DNA from: a virus
Direction: 5' to 3' (one strand)
DNA: 64,000 nucleotides
IMG/VR virus record: IMGVR_UViG_3300047323_000320
Location: 1-64,000 of that record
A program made the translations under genes and the position numbers. The notes under the pieces were generated by a model, which was not told the DNA's origin, searched no databases, and saw only the letters and a program-made list of their open reading frames with translations. How positions within the stretch are numbered: the stretch's first letter is position 1; each line of letters starts with the position of its first letter. Shown one piece after another: positions 57,035 to 64,000 of this stretch.

Positions 57035-57568
57035 TTAGCTCAGGTTGTGTTGTGCTGCAGCTGCCTTGAAGTCCGCGAGTGCGCTGACGCGGATGATGTT
57101 GTCCCGCTCGGCGAGCGCCGTGACGCTGGCCGCGTCGTGCTTGGCCAGGATCGCCAGCGCAATCTCGCGCAGCTCGTCGGTGTTGAAGAGGCGTGCGATC
57201 GCACGGATGTCCTCAATCTTCACTTCGTCGGCCGGCTTCCCAGAATCCTGGGAACCCTCGAGAACGGCTTTTGCCTGCGCGATGACTGCCGACTGGTCTG
57301 CCGTCGCGGTTTCGGCCGGTTCGGTCCTGACTTCTTCGGCGGCCGGCGCACGCCTGCGGCGCGGCTTCTCGGCGGGCATCACTTCGGCAGCAGCGGCCGC
57401 CGGCGTTTCAGCAGCGACGACCCGCTCCTGCGGCGCGGCGGTAGGCTCGGGCTGGCCGCGCGTCAGGATGTACTCTTCGGTCGCTTCATCGACGTAGGCT
57501 CGCAACGCAGACAGCACAGCGCGCAGCATGCCCGGTGTCTCGAAGCCGTTAAGCTCGATAGACAGCAT
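57035..57568 (-). CDS. Hypothetical early protein with disordered middle (177 aa)
   Basis: ATG 57568 (MLSIELNGFETPGMLRAVLSALRAYVDEATEEYILTRG) follows CCGAGGAAAACC, which decides it over the longer frame to 57703. An Ala/Glu/Pro/Arg linker contains KPRRRRAPAAEE. The end is helical (DEVKIEDIRAIARLFNTDELREIALAIL). Residues LEGSQDSGKP are coded over the palindrome TCCCAGAATCCTGGGA, nearly the same sequence as in the giant gene. First gene of the leftward operon. Confidence 0.6.
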   Translation of the reverse strand: MLSIELNGFETPGMLRAVLSALRAYVDEATEEYILTRGQPEPTAAPQERVVAAETPAAAAAEVMPAEKPRRRRAPAAEEVRTEPAETATADQSAVIAQAKAVLEGSQDSGKPADEVKIEDIRAIARLFNTDELREIALAILAKHDAASVTALAERDNIIRVSALADFKAAAAQHNLS

Positions 57569-57885
57569 GGTTTTCCTCGGGAATGGGTCAGACTCGGCGG
57601 CCGTGGACGGCGCGCTCGTAGAAATACAGGAAGGATTTGTTGCGGATTTGGACGTGCATTTTATGTAGGCTCTCAGGTTCAACGGGTTCAACAGTTTCAA
57701 CACAACTACAAGCAGTCCTAAACAGACGGTGGCGCCGGTTTCCCGCTTTTGACCACGGCCGCCGCTGGGGTGAAGAGCCCCAGCACGGGCAGCGGCAGGG
57801 CGGGAACCGACAGAAGTGGGCGCGCCCCATCGTTGGTGGCGGGTAGAGGCCCGCTCGCGCCCACTTCTTTCGGTTCCTGCAGTCC

Positions 57886-57991
57886 TGAGAATCTTCAGGT
57901 CACAGCGCAGCGTGGCCTGTGCGTGACGTGAGAGGTATCAGTGTTCACGGTTTAGGACTTACGTTCGCGCGCCGTGACCTGAAGATTCTCA
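57886..57991. repeat. 18-bp inverted repeat in the switch region
   Basis: TGAGAATCTTCAGGTCAC (57886-57903) and its exact complement GTGACCTGAAGATTCTCA (57974-57991) are separated by 70 bp. They flank a GC-rich segment with GTTTAGGACTT. They could be paired operators that loop, or ends of an excised element. Confidence 0.7.
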
Positions 57992-57995
57992 AGCG

Positions 57996-58012
57996 ATTGA
58001 GCTTTTCTCAAT
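57996..58012 (-). promoter_or_regulatory. Repressor-type operator O3 at the leftward early promoter
   Basis: ATTGAGCTTTTCTCAAT is an imperfect palindrome of the family. Read leftward, TAGAAT (5/6 to a -10 box) immediately overlaps its start, so binding would block the operon promoter. Confidence 0.65.
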
Positions 58013-58022
58013 TCTACCACCT

Positions 58023-58059
58023 AAAAATTGCCCCGAACCGTTCCTGCGAATCGGGGCAA
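58023..58059 (-). terminator. Terminator of the repressor transcript
   Basis: Read leftward TTGCCCCGA ... TCGGGGCAA followed by TTTTTAG is a 9-bp stem with a T run, ending repressor transcription before operator O3. Confidence 0.85.
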
Positions 58060-58168
58060 GTGGTGTGATAGGAATGTAGCCGGTGTTTTTTCCGACCGCA
58101 AGGGGATTTCGTAAATATTCTTACGAACTGATACAAACCTGTCCTTGCATGCTGTTAAGGGGCAGTGT

Positions 58169-58786
58169 TTACCCCCGCTTGAACCAGTCGATTGTAGTGG
58201 CAGATTTGACCGGAATATCCACCAGCTGCCGCTTGGACAAGGGGTGCGTCAGTGTGTACAGGCCGTCCGCTGTGCCCCGTGACAGCTCGCCGAACAGGGG
58301 TTTATCCTCATCGACGTAGGCCACGACAATCTGACCGACGCAGTGATAAAGCTCCAGCGCGCCGAAGCTCACGAAGCAGACCATGTGCGACCAGTACGAA
58401 TTGGGAAAATCGGTACTTCTTACCCTGAACGCCCAGGAATCGCTGGGCAGGCCAGGCGGTGCGGGAATCATCGCGAATGGCTGCGGCGCGGGGACCAGCT
58501 GGCAGTCGTCCATCGCCAGGCAGGTGAGCGCAATGAGCGGACTTTCCAGCGTCGGCGGGAAGCCCCAGCGCGCCATGATTTCAGCGGTCGGGACCTTGAT
58601 GATGTCGCTTAACTTCTTGAGTTCATTCAGGTTTAGCTTGCGCTCGCCCTTCAGCGTGTAGCTCAGCGTCGCCGGGTCAATCTTCATCAATGCCGATACA
58701 TCCTTCTGCGAAAGATTGCGCCGCCTGAACTGCTCCAGTATCCAGACCCTATCGGGCGCCCCCGGTTTTTTCGGCTCGTTACTCAT
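58169..58786 (-). CDS. CI-like phage repressor
   Basis: ATG 58786 (MSNEPKKPGAPDRVWILEQF) follows AAAAGGGGCTTCAAC, deciding it over the longer reading to 58816. The 205-residue protein has an HTH (residues about 24-48, LSQKDVSALMKIDPATLSYTLKG) and a C-terminal region resembling LexA/CI dimerisation domains (WAFRVRSTDF, FVSFGALELYHCVGQIVVAYVDEDKPLFGELSR). The usual Ser-Lys autocleavage pair is not seen (RSTDF and LFGEL). It should hold the lysogenic state; the four 17-bp palindromes are its likely sites. Confidence 0.8.
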   Translation of the reverse strand: MSNEPKKPGAPDRVWILEQFRRRNLSQKDVSALMKIDPATLSYTLKGERKLNLNELKKLSDIIKVPTAEIMARWGFPPTLESPLIALTCLAMDDCQLVPAPQPFAMIPAPPGLPSDSWAFRVRSTDFPNSYWSHMVCFVSFGALELYHCVGQIVVAYVDEDKPLFGELSRGTADGLYTLTHPLSKRQLVDIPVKSATTIDWFKRG

Positions 58787-58843
58787 GTTGAAGCCCCTTT
58801 TGCATAGTAATGACATTGTGTAATATCGACGCCTTAACGACCG

Positions 58844-58860
58844 ATTGAGAAAATCTCAAT
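58844..58860. promoter_or_regulatory. Repressor-type operator O4 between repressor and Cro genes
   Basis: ATTGAGA-AAA-TCTCAAT is a perfect 7-3-7 palindrome in the divergent gap, about 58 bp before the repressor start and 40 bp before the Cro-like start. Confidence 0.75.
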
Positions 58861-58899
58861 TCTGCTGCCTCATTTTGCCCCCTTTCCCTGCCCTTAACA

Positions 58900-59202
58900 A
58901 TGACAAAGACCAAACCCAAAGCTGGCAAGCGTTCGGTGCCGAACACTGCCGCACAATCGGCGCGTCGGGTGAACGACGCCGAACCCGCGCATTCGATCAT
59001 CAGAAAGCTCGGCGGCGTTCGCGCGCTGGCTGCAGCGGTAGGCGTGTCGCCGGCGGCGGTGACGCGCTGGCAGACCCACAAGACGGACGCGGACAGAAAT
59101 GGCTGCGACGGTGTGATCCCGGAATTCCGGCGCGCGGCGGTGATTGCGGCCGGACGCGCGATGCGTCGGCGCGTGACCAAGGCTGAATTCATCAAGTCGT
59201 AA
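58900..59202 (+). CDS. Cro-like HTH regulator
   Basis: The 100-residue protein has a basic N-terminal tail, and HSIIRKLGGVRALAAAVGVSPAAVTRWQTH (about residues 31-60) is a classical HTH of the Cro/YdaS type. The C-terminus is basic (RRAAVIAAGRAMRRRVTKAEFIKS). It starts right after CCCTTAACA and is divergent from the repressor, with operator O4 between, so it is the natural antagonist that turns off the repressor in lytic growth. Confidence 0.8.
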   Translation: MTKTKPKAGKRSVPNTAAQSARRVNDAEPAHSIIRKLGGVRALAAAVGVSPAAVTRWQTHKTDADRNGCDGVIPEFRRAAVIAAGRAMRRRVTKAEFIKS

Positions 59203-59270
59203 CGTGCGTAACCCAGCAGGGGTGCGCCGCAGGGCGGCACTGTACCTGTTTTCGACTTGTGGAGCCATGC

Positions 59271-61775
59271 ATGCAGCAGAACGAAACACCCGTGGCGCGG
59301 CGGCCGACCGCGCTGAAGTTCCGCGCCGATACGGTCCCCCTGTATCTGCGGGGACTGCGGCGCTGGTGCGTCTGGAAGTACACCCAGGTCGCCAGTGGCA
59401 AGTGGACCAAGACACCGATCAACGCCCGTACTGGCGGCGGTGCGATGTCCAACAATCCTTCCACCTGGTCGACATTCGAAGAAGCGCAGGCCGCGCTGCT
59501 GGATAACCGCGAGCTGGCGGGGCTTGGGTTCTTTCTCGGTGACGGCATTATCGGCGTGGATGTCGACAAGTGCCTGGATGAGTGCCTGGACTGGAATGCG
59601 CTGGCCGCTCGCGTGCTGGCAGAAGTCCCTGGCTACGCAGAAATTTCGCCTTCGGGGCGGGGCGTCAAGATCATTACTCGGGGCACGATTCCCCAAAGCA
59701 AGGCAGACCATAAACAGGGGCTCGAAGTCTATGACGGCACGCGCTTCTTTGCGGTAACGGGTCATGCCGTGCCGGGTCGGGACAATGCCATCCCTGAGTC
59801 GCCCATCAACCTTGCACCGTTCTTTGTCGCGCACTTCGGTTCCTATACCCCTGGGAGCGGGGTCGATGACGAAGATATGTCGGCGCTTGCGAATGCCAAG
59901 GGGCCGCTCGCAGGATGGTCGCTTGAACGTGTGCGCGACGAGCTGCTGCCGCATCTGTCGAGCGATAACCACTACTCGGAGTGGATCGAGATTGGCGCGG
60001 CCCTGCACCATCAGGGGGAAGCCGACGACGAGTGGCTGGAGCTGTGGGACGCGTGGAGCGCGGAGGCCGGCGAGCGCTATACGCCGGGGCTCTGTGCCGA
60101 TAAGTGGGAAACCTTCGGCGGCGACGCGAGTGGGCGCAAGCTCATTACGCTCGCCACCATCATCATGCGCGTCAAGAAGGCCCGCAGCGCCGAGCGCTTT
60201 GGCCGCGTGGATATGTGGAAGCAGCAGATCAACGCGACGGCGGATCGTGAGGAATTGCTGGACGCTTTGCCCGCGAAGATCGCGCGCGACGTGCTGGTGG
60301 ACGACCGGATCAGGGAAGAATTGGCGCAATGTCTCAAGCGGCGCCTCAAAGAGGTATTGCAGACGCCTTATTCGATAGTGAAGGTGCGGGGCTGGCTCAC
60401 ACCTGTGGTTGAAGTTTCTCAGGATTACCTTACGCCAGAGTGGCTGAAACCTTACGTGTATGTCACGGACGAAGATCGTTTTTTCGATACCGTGCGAAAG
60501 GTACGGTATACGCGGCAAAGTTTCAACGTCATGCATAACCGCGACATGCCCCGCAATGATAATGGCGACCCGGTAAAGCAGGCTGCGGACGGCGCGGCGG
60601 ACCTGTATGGAATCCATACGGTGCGCAGTGCCATCTATCAGCCGGCAGCGGGCCTGTTCTTCGACATGGACGGCGTGAGCTGCGTGAACACCTACGACGA
60701 CTCGCAGGTTCCTGCGATGCCGCCGGTGCTGCTCGATGACGAAGAGCGCGCCGTCGAAATTGTTAAACAGCACATCGCAAACATCCTGCCCGATGCGCGC
60801 GAGCGCCAGCTTTTTACCAACTGGCTGGCCTATGTCGTGCAGAACCCTGGCCTGAAAATCCGCTGGGCGCCGTATCTGTGCGGCGTGCCAGGCGACGGTA
60901 AATCGTTCTTCGTGTCGCTGCTGGGCGCTGCCATGGGCACCGCGCATGTGAAGGCTATGAACGGCGACATGCTCGCCTCGGGCTCCAGTTTCAGCGACTG
61001 GTCGGTCAATCGCTGCGTGACCGTGATCGAGGAAGCCAAGCTGCACGGTCAGAACAGGTTCGACGCGGCCAACCGGATCAAGCCATTTATCACCAACCCG
61101 GTGATCGACGTCCATCCGAAAGGGCGCGCGAGCTACAACGCGCCCAACACGGTGCAGTACATGGTGCTGTCGAACTACCTGGACGGCATGCCGGTGACGG
61201 ACGACGACCGGCGTTTCATGTTCCTGCAAACGGGGTTCAGCCTTGAATCGCTGCGCCGCTTCAAGCAGGCCAATCCGAATTTCTACACACGCCTGTTTGA
61301 CGCCGTGGCGGACTATCCCGGCGCAATGCGCTACTGGCTCATGCACTTCCAGGACTGGCACCCCGACTTCACGCCGGATGGTAACGCACCGCTCACAGAG
61401 ACGCGGGAACTGGTGATCGACATGGGTGAGAGTGACGCAGATTCGGCGGTGCGTACGGTGTTCGCCGACAAACCCGGCGGGGTCACGGGTTCGTATGTGG
61501 CAGCGGGTTCGTTTGCGTCGGCGGTCTACGAGCAGCTGGGTCCGGCGAGCGGGTACAGACGCGCGCAGATCGGCCGCCTGGTCACGGACTTCCTGCGGGC
61601 GCAGGGCTATCGCATCGCGGGCAAGGAGCGGCCGCGCCTCGGACCCAGGCGCGAGCAGTCCGCCATCTGGCGGCACGAATCCCATACGCCGGACTCACTC
61701 GGCTGGCTTGAGGAAGCCAAGCAAGTGATCGAGAAATCCTTTGCAGACGCGGCCGCGCGCGACTTTCTGGACTGA
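59271..61775 (+). CDS. Primase-helicase (AEP-like primase with DUF5906/D5-type helicase)
   Basis: Start ATG 59271 after GGAGCCATGC; the longer frame begins at GTG 59259. N-terminal region (residues about 15-140) has PLYLRGLRRWCVWKYTQVASGKWTKTPINARTGG and GLGFFLGDGIIGVDVDKCLD, typical of bifunctional primase domains (DVD as the metal pair). The C-terminal superfamily-3-type helicase has Walker A GVPGDGKS (residues 538-545). 834 residues. It would prime and unwind phage DNA. It follows the Cro-like gene in the early rightward operon. Confidence 0.88.
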   Translation: MQQNETPVARRPTALKFRADTVPLYLRGLRRWCVWKYTQVASGKWTKTPINARTGGGAMSNNPSTWSTFEEAQAALLDNRELAGLGFFLGDGIIGVDVDKCLDECLDWNALAARVLAEVPGYAEISPSGRGVKIITRGTIPQSKADHKQGLEVYDGTRFFAVTGHAVPGRDNAIPESPINLAPFFVAHFGSYTPGSGVDDEDMSALANAKGPLAGWSLERVRDELLPHLSSDNHYSEWIEIGAALHHQGEADDEWLELWDAWSAEAGERYTPGLCADKWETFGGDASGRKLITLATIIMRVKKARSAERFGRVDMWKQQINATADREELLDALPAKIARDVLVDDRIREELAQCLKRRLKEVLQTPYSIVKVRGWLTPVVEVSQDYLTPEWLKPYVYVTDEDRFFDTVRKVRYTRQSFNVMHNRDMPRNDNGDPVKQAADGAADLYGIHTVRSAIYQPAAGLFFDMDGVSCVNTYDDSQVPAMPPVLLDDEERAVEIVKQHIANILPDARERQLFTNWLAYVVQNPGLKIRWAPYLCGVPGDGKSFFVSLLGAAMGTAHVKAMNGDMLASGSSFSDWSVNRCVTVIEEAKLHGQNRFDAANRIKPFITNPVIDVHPKGRASYNAPNTVQYMVLSNYLDGMPVTDDDRRFMFLQTGFSLESLRRFKQANPNFYTRLFDAVADYPGAMRYWLMHFQDWHPDFTPDGNAPLTETRELVIDMGESDADSAVRTVFADKPGGVTGSYVAAGSFASAVYEQLGPASGYRRAQIGRLVTDFLRAQGYRIAGKERPRLGPRREQSAIWRHESHTPDSLGWLEEAKQVIEKSFADAAARDFLD

Positions 61776-62035
61776 CGGGCTGAGCCAGTGGCGGTCGCCC
61801 CGCCAGGAAAACCCCCACTGGCTCACAACTCTCTCAAAGCACTATCTCACCCTGCAAACCCTTACTGCTATTGCCTTTTACCCCTTTCTTTTATTTGAGT
61901 GAGTGAGTGAGTAAGTGAATAGAAGAGAGAAGAGAAATAAAAAGTAAATAGTAGAAAACAGGCAATAAAAAACAATTTCCCTATAGGGGCAGCGGTTTTC
62001 CCCGGAAATCATCACAGTCACTCATCAGCGAAATC
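61776..62035. other. Intergenic region with AT-rich, purine-rich tract (possible replication region)
   Basis: No gene. At 61897-61920 (GAGT) units are repeated, and from there to 61975 the plus strand is nearly all A/G with only a few T and C, AT-rich on its right half. The segment is unlike the rest of this GC-rich genome and lies between the primase-helicase and VRR-NUC genes. An unwinding or origin role, or an H-NS target, would explain it; no hairpin is visible. Confidence 0.5.
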
Positions 62036-62362
62036 ATGAAAGAAAACGCCGTCGAGACCTACCTGGTAGAGCAGCTGGAAAAGATCGGCTGCGACTGCCC
62101 GAAGTTTGTGAGCCCGTCGCGGTCGGGCGTGGTCGACCGGCTGTGCATTCCACCGCTGGGACTGCGAACGGACTTCATCGAGTGCAAGGCACCGGGCAAG
62201 GAAATGGCGCCGCTGCAGGCGCATGAGCGCGAGCGGTTGCTACGGCGTGGCCAGCGCCACGAAGTGATCGACACGAAAGCGAAGGTCGATCGGTACGTGG
62301 CGGAAAAGCTGCGGGAAATCAGTCTGCGTGCCGACTACCTGGCACAAAAGGGGAGCGCATGA
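62036..62362 (+). CDS. VRR-NUC domain nuclease
   Basis: The 108-residue protein fits the VRR-NUC family (PD-(D/E)XK, Holliday-junction-resolvase-like): VVDRLCIPP with D34, DFIECKAPGK with E49 and K51, then Q61 in PLQAHERERLLRRG. It follows the primase region and overlaps the helicase gene as ATGA. Phage VRR-NUC proteins are usually paired with helicases in replication or recombination modules. Start after AGCGAAATC, weak ribosome site. Confidence 0.87.
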   Translation: MKENAVETYLVEQLEKIGCDCPKFVSPSRSGVVDRLCIPPLGLRTDFIECKAPGKEMAPLQAHERERLLRRGQRHEVIDTKAKVDRYVAEKLREISLRADYLAQKGSA

Positions 62363-63903
62363 GCCGCATCTGGACACCGCGCGCCTACCAGCAGCACATG
62401 CTGGAGTTCGGCATCGAGACCCCGTACTGCCAGTGGGCGGTAGACATGGGGCTGGGAAAGACCGCGACGGCCGCCACGCTGATCCAGCGCACGCTGTACG
62501 ACCTGTTCGACACGAACCGCTGGCTGATCGTCGGGCCGAAGCGCGTGGCGTTCAAGTCGTGGCCCGATGAGCTGGCGAACTGGCTTCATCTTCAGGGCCT
62601 GCCTTACAGGGTCCTGGGAGCGGAGGACTTTGGTCTGACGCCCACGTTCGACATGGCCGATGCGTTCGACCCGGCGACAGGTGAGATTAAACAGGAACTC
62701 AGAAAGCGTGGCCTCGCGTTCGGCTGGGATGAGAACGACCCGGCGGCTGCGCAGCGCATCGCCAAGCGTGAGGCGAAGAAACGGATCATGAGTTATCGCG
62801 AACACGTCCACATCGTGAGCTATGACTTCCTGCCGTGGCTGGCCAAGGCGCTAGGCGATACCGCGTACTACGGCGGCCTGTGCCTGGATGAGTCGAGCAT
62901 GTTCAAGAATCAGGACACGGTGCGGTTTCGCGCGCTGCGGCACCTGCGCAAGAGCGCCGGCCGCGTGGTGGAGCTGACCGGCACGCCGGCGCCGCGTGGA
63001 CTGCTGGACCTGTGGGCGCAGTTCTTCATCCTGGACCAGGGCGAGCGCCTGGAGACTACCTACACGAACTACCGGCACCTGTATTTCAGGCCGGACAAGC
63101 GCGGCCGCGACGGCACCATCTACAGCTGGAAGCTGGACCCCGATGGCCGCGAGCGCATCTACAAACGCATTGGCGACATCAGCATGTCGCTGAAGAGCGA
63201 GGACTATCTGGAGTTGCCACCACTGATCGAGAACCCGATTCGCGTGGCGCTTCCTGCAGATGCACGAACACTGTACGACACGGTGGAGCGTGATCTGATT
63301 GCGGTGATGAACGGCAGCACCATCGTTGCGCCGAGCGCGGCGACGCTGTGCCAGAAGCTGCTGCAGATCAGCAACGGTGCGGTCTATGACGACGGCAAGA
63401 AAGCCGTGCATGTGCATGACGCCAAGCTGGACGCACTGGAAGAGCTGGTGGACGTGACACCGGGCAATCTGCTGGTTGCATACGCTTTCCAGCACGACGC
63501 CGCGCGCATCCAGAAGCGCTTCGGCCGGCGCGCGAGGAAACTGGAAACGGACCAGGACATTGACGACTGGAACGCGGGCAAGATCAGGATTGGATACGGG
63601 CATCCGGCGAGCTTTGGCCACGGGCTGAACCTGCAGCACGGCGGCAGCAATGCCGTGTGGTTCGGTCCTACCTACTCGCTGGAACTCTGGCAGCAGTTCA
63701 TCAAGCGGCTGCATCGCAGCGGGCAGACAGCGGAGCGCGTGATTGTGTCTGTGATCCTGGCTGAAAACACGCTGGATGAACATGTGCGCTATGACGTGAT
63801 CCAGGACCGCGACACCGAGCAGAGCGCGCTGCTGGCGGCCGTGCGTGCGCGCATTGTGAGCGTCGGCGCGGCGAACGATTCAGCGTACATCCTGGTAGCG
63901 TGA
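62359..63903 (+). CDS. SNF2-family (superfamily 2) DNA helicase/translocase
   Basis: The 514-residue protein has motif I MGLGKTAT (G31-L-G-K34-T35), motif II LDESS (D177, E178), motif III LTGTPAPRG, and C-terminal motifs ending HRSGQTAERVIVSVILAENTLDEHV, typical SNF2-type. N-terminal RAYQQHMLEFGIETPYCQWAVDMG is as in phage VRR-NUC-linked helicases. ATGA coupling to the nuclease gene suggests a joint action, such as fork remodelling or recombination. Confidence 0.88.
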   Translation: MSRIWTPRAYQQHMLEFGIETPYCQWAVDMGLGKTATAATLIQRTLYDLFDTNRWLIVGPKRVAFKSWPDELANWLHLQGLPYRVLGAEDFGLTPTFDMADAFDPATGEIKQELRKRGLAFGWDENDPAAAQRIAKREAKKRIMSYREHVHIVSYDFLPWLAKALGDTAYYGGLCLDESSMFKNQDTVRFRALRHLRKSAGRVVELTGTPAPRGLLDLWAQFFILDQGERLETTYTNYRHLYFRPDKRGRDGTIYSWKLDPDGRERIYKRIGDISMSLKSEDYLELPPLIENPIRVALPADARTLYDTVERDLIAVMNGSTIVAPSAATLCQKLLQISNGAVYDDGKKAVHVHDAKLDALEELVDVTPGNLLVAYAFQHDAARIQKRFGRRARKLETDQDIDDWNAGKIRIGYGHPASFGHGLNLQHGGSNAVWFGPTYSLELWQQFIKRLHRSGQTAERVIVSVILAENTLDEHVRYDVIQDRDTEQSALLAAVRARIVSVGAANDSAYILVA

Positions 63904-63910
63904 GGCACCT

Positions 63911-64000
63911 ATGAGCATTGAACGGTTGACCGATCTGGCCGCACCTATCGCGAGTCTTGAGCCGCGCGTCGATGGCACGCCGTTGCGCGGGCTGGGCTGG
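63911..64000 (+). CDS. Unknown gene, N-terminal part only (cut by window edge)
   Basis: ATG 63911 lies 7 bp after the helicase stop and the frame stays open for 30 codons to the right edge (MSIERLTDLAAPIASLEPRV...). Only the start is visible and no family can be assigned. It probably continues the early rightward operon. Confidence 0.45.
   Translation, partial: MSIERLTDLAAPIASLEPRVDGTPLRGLGW

Larger units (their letters stand above)
57569..58168. other. Immunity-region control segment upstream of the leftward operon
   Basis: About 600 bp without a convincing gene, between the repressor gene end and the leftward operon. It contains a 9-bp tandem repeat (GTTCAACGG, GTTCAACAG, TTTCAACAC at 57677-57703), an 18-bp inverted repeat (57886-57903 and 57974-57991), a repressor operator (57996-58012), a terminator of the repressor transcript (58023-58059), and half-copies of CTGTTTAGGA and CCCCTTAACAG. 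A 23-codon frame at 57588-57659 is possible but unsupported. Confidence 0.6.

Noticed and set aside
57588-57659. 23-codon frame beginning MHVQIRNKSFLYF upstream of the leftward operon
   Set aside because: No convincing ribosome site; could be a leader peptide, but the sequence does not support it enough to call.
61776-62035. Small gene in the AT-rich gap after the primase-helicase
   Set aside because: Stops in all frames and extreme base composition; treated as a non-coding tract.

Overview
The window reads as most of the genome of a temperate, podovirus-like phage that also carries a plasmid replication and partition block, so it looks like a phage-plasmid. The host is probably Burkholderia or a related beta-proteobacterium. 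I infer this from the high GC, an H-NS-type protein with the Burkholderiales-style C-terminal motif, a TrfA-family initiator (the IncP family), and a structural module resembling the Bcep22-like podophages of Burkholderia as I remember them. No integrase, tRNA or CRISPR array was recognised. The two ends do not join in frame: the gene starting at 63911 and the gene ending at 107 are in different frames across the junction. The window is therefore a cut from a longer molecule, not a closed circle.

Layout. (1) 0.1-5.0 kb, leftward: about ten small unknown genes ending in a DUF932 gene next to a control region at 5.03-5.33 kb. (2) 5.3-38.7 kb, rightward: the virion and lysis module. In order it holds small terminase, an aspartyl/asparaginyl-hydroxylase-like gene, large terminase, portal, a glycine-rich fibre-like protein, a GDSL/SGNH esterase, scaffold, N4-gp56-type capsid, tail proteins, tail fibre and fibre assembly, holin/lysozyme/Rz/Rz1, several Ala/Gln/Asn-rich internal virion proteins, a GNAT, and a 2,300-residue giant virion protein with a HELAH motif. 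(3) 38.7-42.7 kb, leftward: a coiled-coil/DUF2325-like protein and a family-A DNA polymerase. (4) 43.0-57.6 kb, leftward: a long chain of small, ATGA-coupled genes containing an H-NS-like silencer, trfA, an iteron origin, parA with a ribbon-helix-helix partner, a C5-methyltransferase-like protein, a DUF2815 ssDNA-binding protein and a DUF2800 Cas4-like exonuclease. (5) 57.6-59.2 kb: the immunity switch, with a repressor (leftward), a Cro-like gene (rightward) and palindromic operators. (6) 59.3-64.0 kb, rightward: primase-helicase, VRR-NUC nuclease, SNF2-type helicase and the start of one further gene.

How it may work. The repressor probably binds four near-identical 17-bp palindromes, two flanking its own gene and two in the 5-kb control region 53 kb away. 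This would silence the early leftward operon, the early rightward replication operon and the 5-kb divergent region together. In the lysogen, TrfA acting on the iterons would replicate the element as a plasmid and ParA/RHH would segregate it. In lytic growth the DNA polymerase, primase-helicase, SSB-like and exonuclease genes would replicate the DNA. Further dispersed non-coding motifs (a CTGTTTAGGA/CCCTTAACA element, a CAACTAGCTGTA promoter motif, CGCTCCCAGGATT sites and twin 20-bp AscI-centred palindromes) are not explained by the genes and are listed as findings.
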